This document shows, in pieces, positions 63,395 to 64,000 of a stretch of 64,000 nucleotides of DNA. A model generated the notes under the pieces. It ran no database searches. It saw only the letters and a list, made by a program, of their open reading frames with translations, and was not told where the DNA came from. Position 1 is the stretch's first letter, and each line of letters begins with the position of its first letter. Source of the stretch: Acanthosepion pharaonis. Taxonomy: Eukaryota > Mollusca > Cephalopoda > Sepiida > Sepiidae. The stretch lies in the NCBI GenBank assembly GCA_903632075.3, contig CAHIKZ030000807.1, forward strand, positions 1,618,501-1,682,500, read 5' to 3'. The translations under genes were made by a program, and so were the position numbers.

Positions 63395-63775
63395 GGTTTT
63401 ACTATTTCCATGACAAATGTTCAGAAAAGCAACATTTCTTAGTTACACCAGTTCAGACCTTCATAGCCAAAACCCACCATGCCATGTACACTGGGACAAA
63501 TCATACCCATTCCCTTCATATTCCATTGGTAAGGAGGAAGTTCCATTCAGACAGCTTCTTCCTAAGAACCACTGACACACCCCTGAATGTTCTTTCCCTG
63601 CTCACCACAATCTTAACTGCTTCAAGTTTAGGGTCAACTCTTACCTTTATTGCATATCCTCATAATCTACACTTGTTACCTCCTTTTATGTTCATACAAG
63701 AATCTCATACAGTAAACTTCTACATAGAGTGGCTCTCGGGCCTCTTATTGGAGAATCAATTAAGTGTACCTTATA
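63395..63775 (+). mobile_element. LINE-C 3' fragment
   Basis: Frame MYTGTNHTHSLHIPLVRRKF, HSDSFFLRTTD then shifts. The tail has ACATAGAGTGGCTCTCGGGC, matching the CTCTACCTAGGGTGACTCTT block of the 2.0-kb copy. 5' truncated. Confidence 0.7.
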
Positions 63776-64000
63776 TGTCTGGAAATACTCTGTGTTGGGG
63801 CATGTATGTGGAAAGAAAAACAATAGAAAAGAATATATATCAGCATTGTTATATATAAAAATTTCCTTTCAAACCAGGACTTCCTTTTAAACCAGCCGTC
63901 TTCTAACAGACAGTTCAATTATTCTGTTTCCACGAATACTTAATAATTCAAAACTGGAATTTCTCATTGTCGATGGTCACACTTCTTCATTTTGAAATTG
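63776..64000. other. Unassigned right edge
   Basis: No recognised content up to the window end. Confidence 0.4.

Overview
This window looks like eukaryotic, intron- or intergenic-type DNA from an animal. I infer a mollusc, most likely a coleoid cephalopod of octopus type. The inference rests on very AT-rich DNA, long (TA)n arrays, several eroded non-LTR retrotransposon families, tRNA- and 5S-derived SINEs, and the motif AAAGGGAGATAA, which I recall as common in mollusc genomes. I did not check it against a database. There is no intact gene, no bacterial-style operon and no CRISPR array. Nearly every long open frame is either a decayed transposon frame or a translated microsatellite.

Retrotransposon remains fall into several groups. 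LINE-A has a YADD reverse transcriptase; one copy keeps the RT core (13.6-14.4 kb) and about nine others are 3' ends. LINE-B and LINE-C are related families known here only from their C-terminal region and 3' end. LINE-D and LINE-K are C-terminal scraps. A restriction-like-endonuclease element (25.5-26.7 kb) has a CCHC finger, RHD and PD...D motifs. A Penelope-like GIY-YIG tail lies at 13.3 kb. DNA transposon relics are a SETMAR/Hsmar1-like mariner (38.9-39.6 kb), a Tc1-like DDE fragment (57.9-58.2 kb) and a deleted DUF4817/DDE_3-type element with terminal repeats (5.2-5.6 kb).

Non-autonomous elements dominate the rest. SINE-1 fuses a 5S-rRNA-like head to a tRNA-like unit and occurs with two different 3' tails, one of them matching the LINE-A 3' end. 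SINE-2 is tRNA-derived and twice forms head-to-head palindromes. There is a foldback element with a tRNA-like core, a long-TIR MITE family (two copies), another foldback element at 29.7 kb and a palindromic family attached to (TA)n arrays. Tandem arrays have periods of 84, 88, about 60, about 155, about 180, about 230 and 321 bp.

Layout: 0-10 kb foldback, SINE and deleted-transposon tangle; 11-18 kb MITE, Penelope, LINE-A/B/C/D; 19-23 kb palindrome and two tandem arrays; 23-27 kb LINE-B and the endonuclease-type LINE; 28-33 kb TAG/TAA-flanked elements; 34-38 kb SINE-1 variants and a possible VPS13-like exon; 38-42 kb mariner in LINE-A; 42-50 kb pyrimidine-rich array, tandem duplications and two possible terminal exons; 51-58 kb minisatellite with SINE-2 palindrome, LINE-B, MITE, Tc1; 59-64 kb tandem repeats, (TA)n arrays and hairpins.

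The oddest signal is 3.6-5.2 kb. There one sequence seems to interleave, at near base resolution, two unrelated repeats that both occur cleanly elsewhere in the window. I read this first as a possible consensus or assembly chimera. The only host-gene candidates are three short exon-like pieces: a VPS13-like one at 34.3 kb, and unidentified ones at 45.0 kb (minus) and 49.7 kb (plus).
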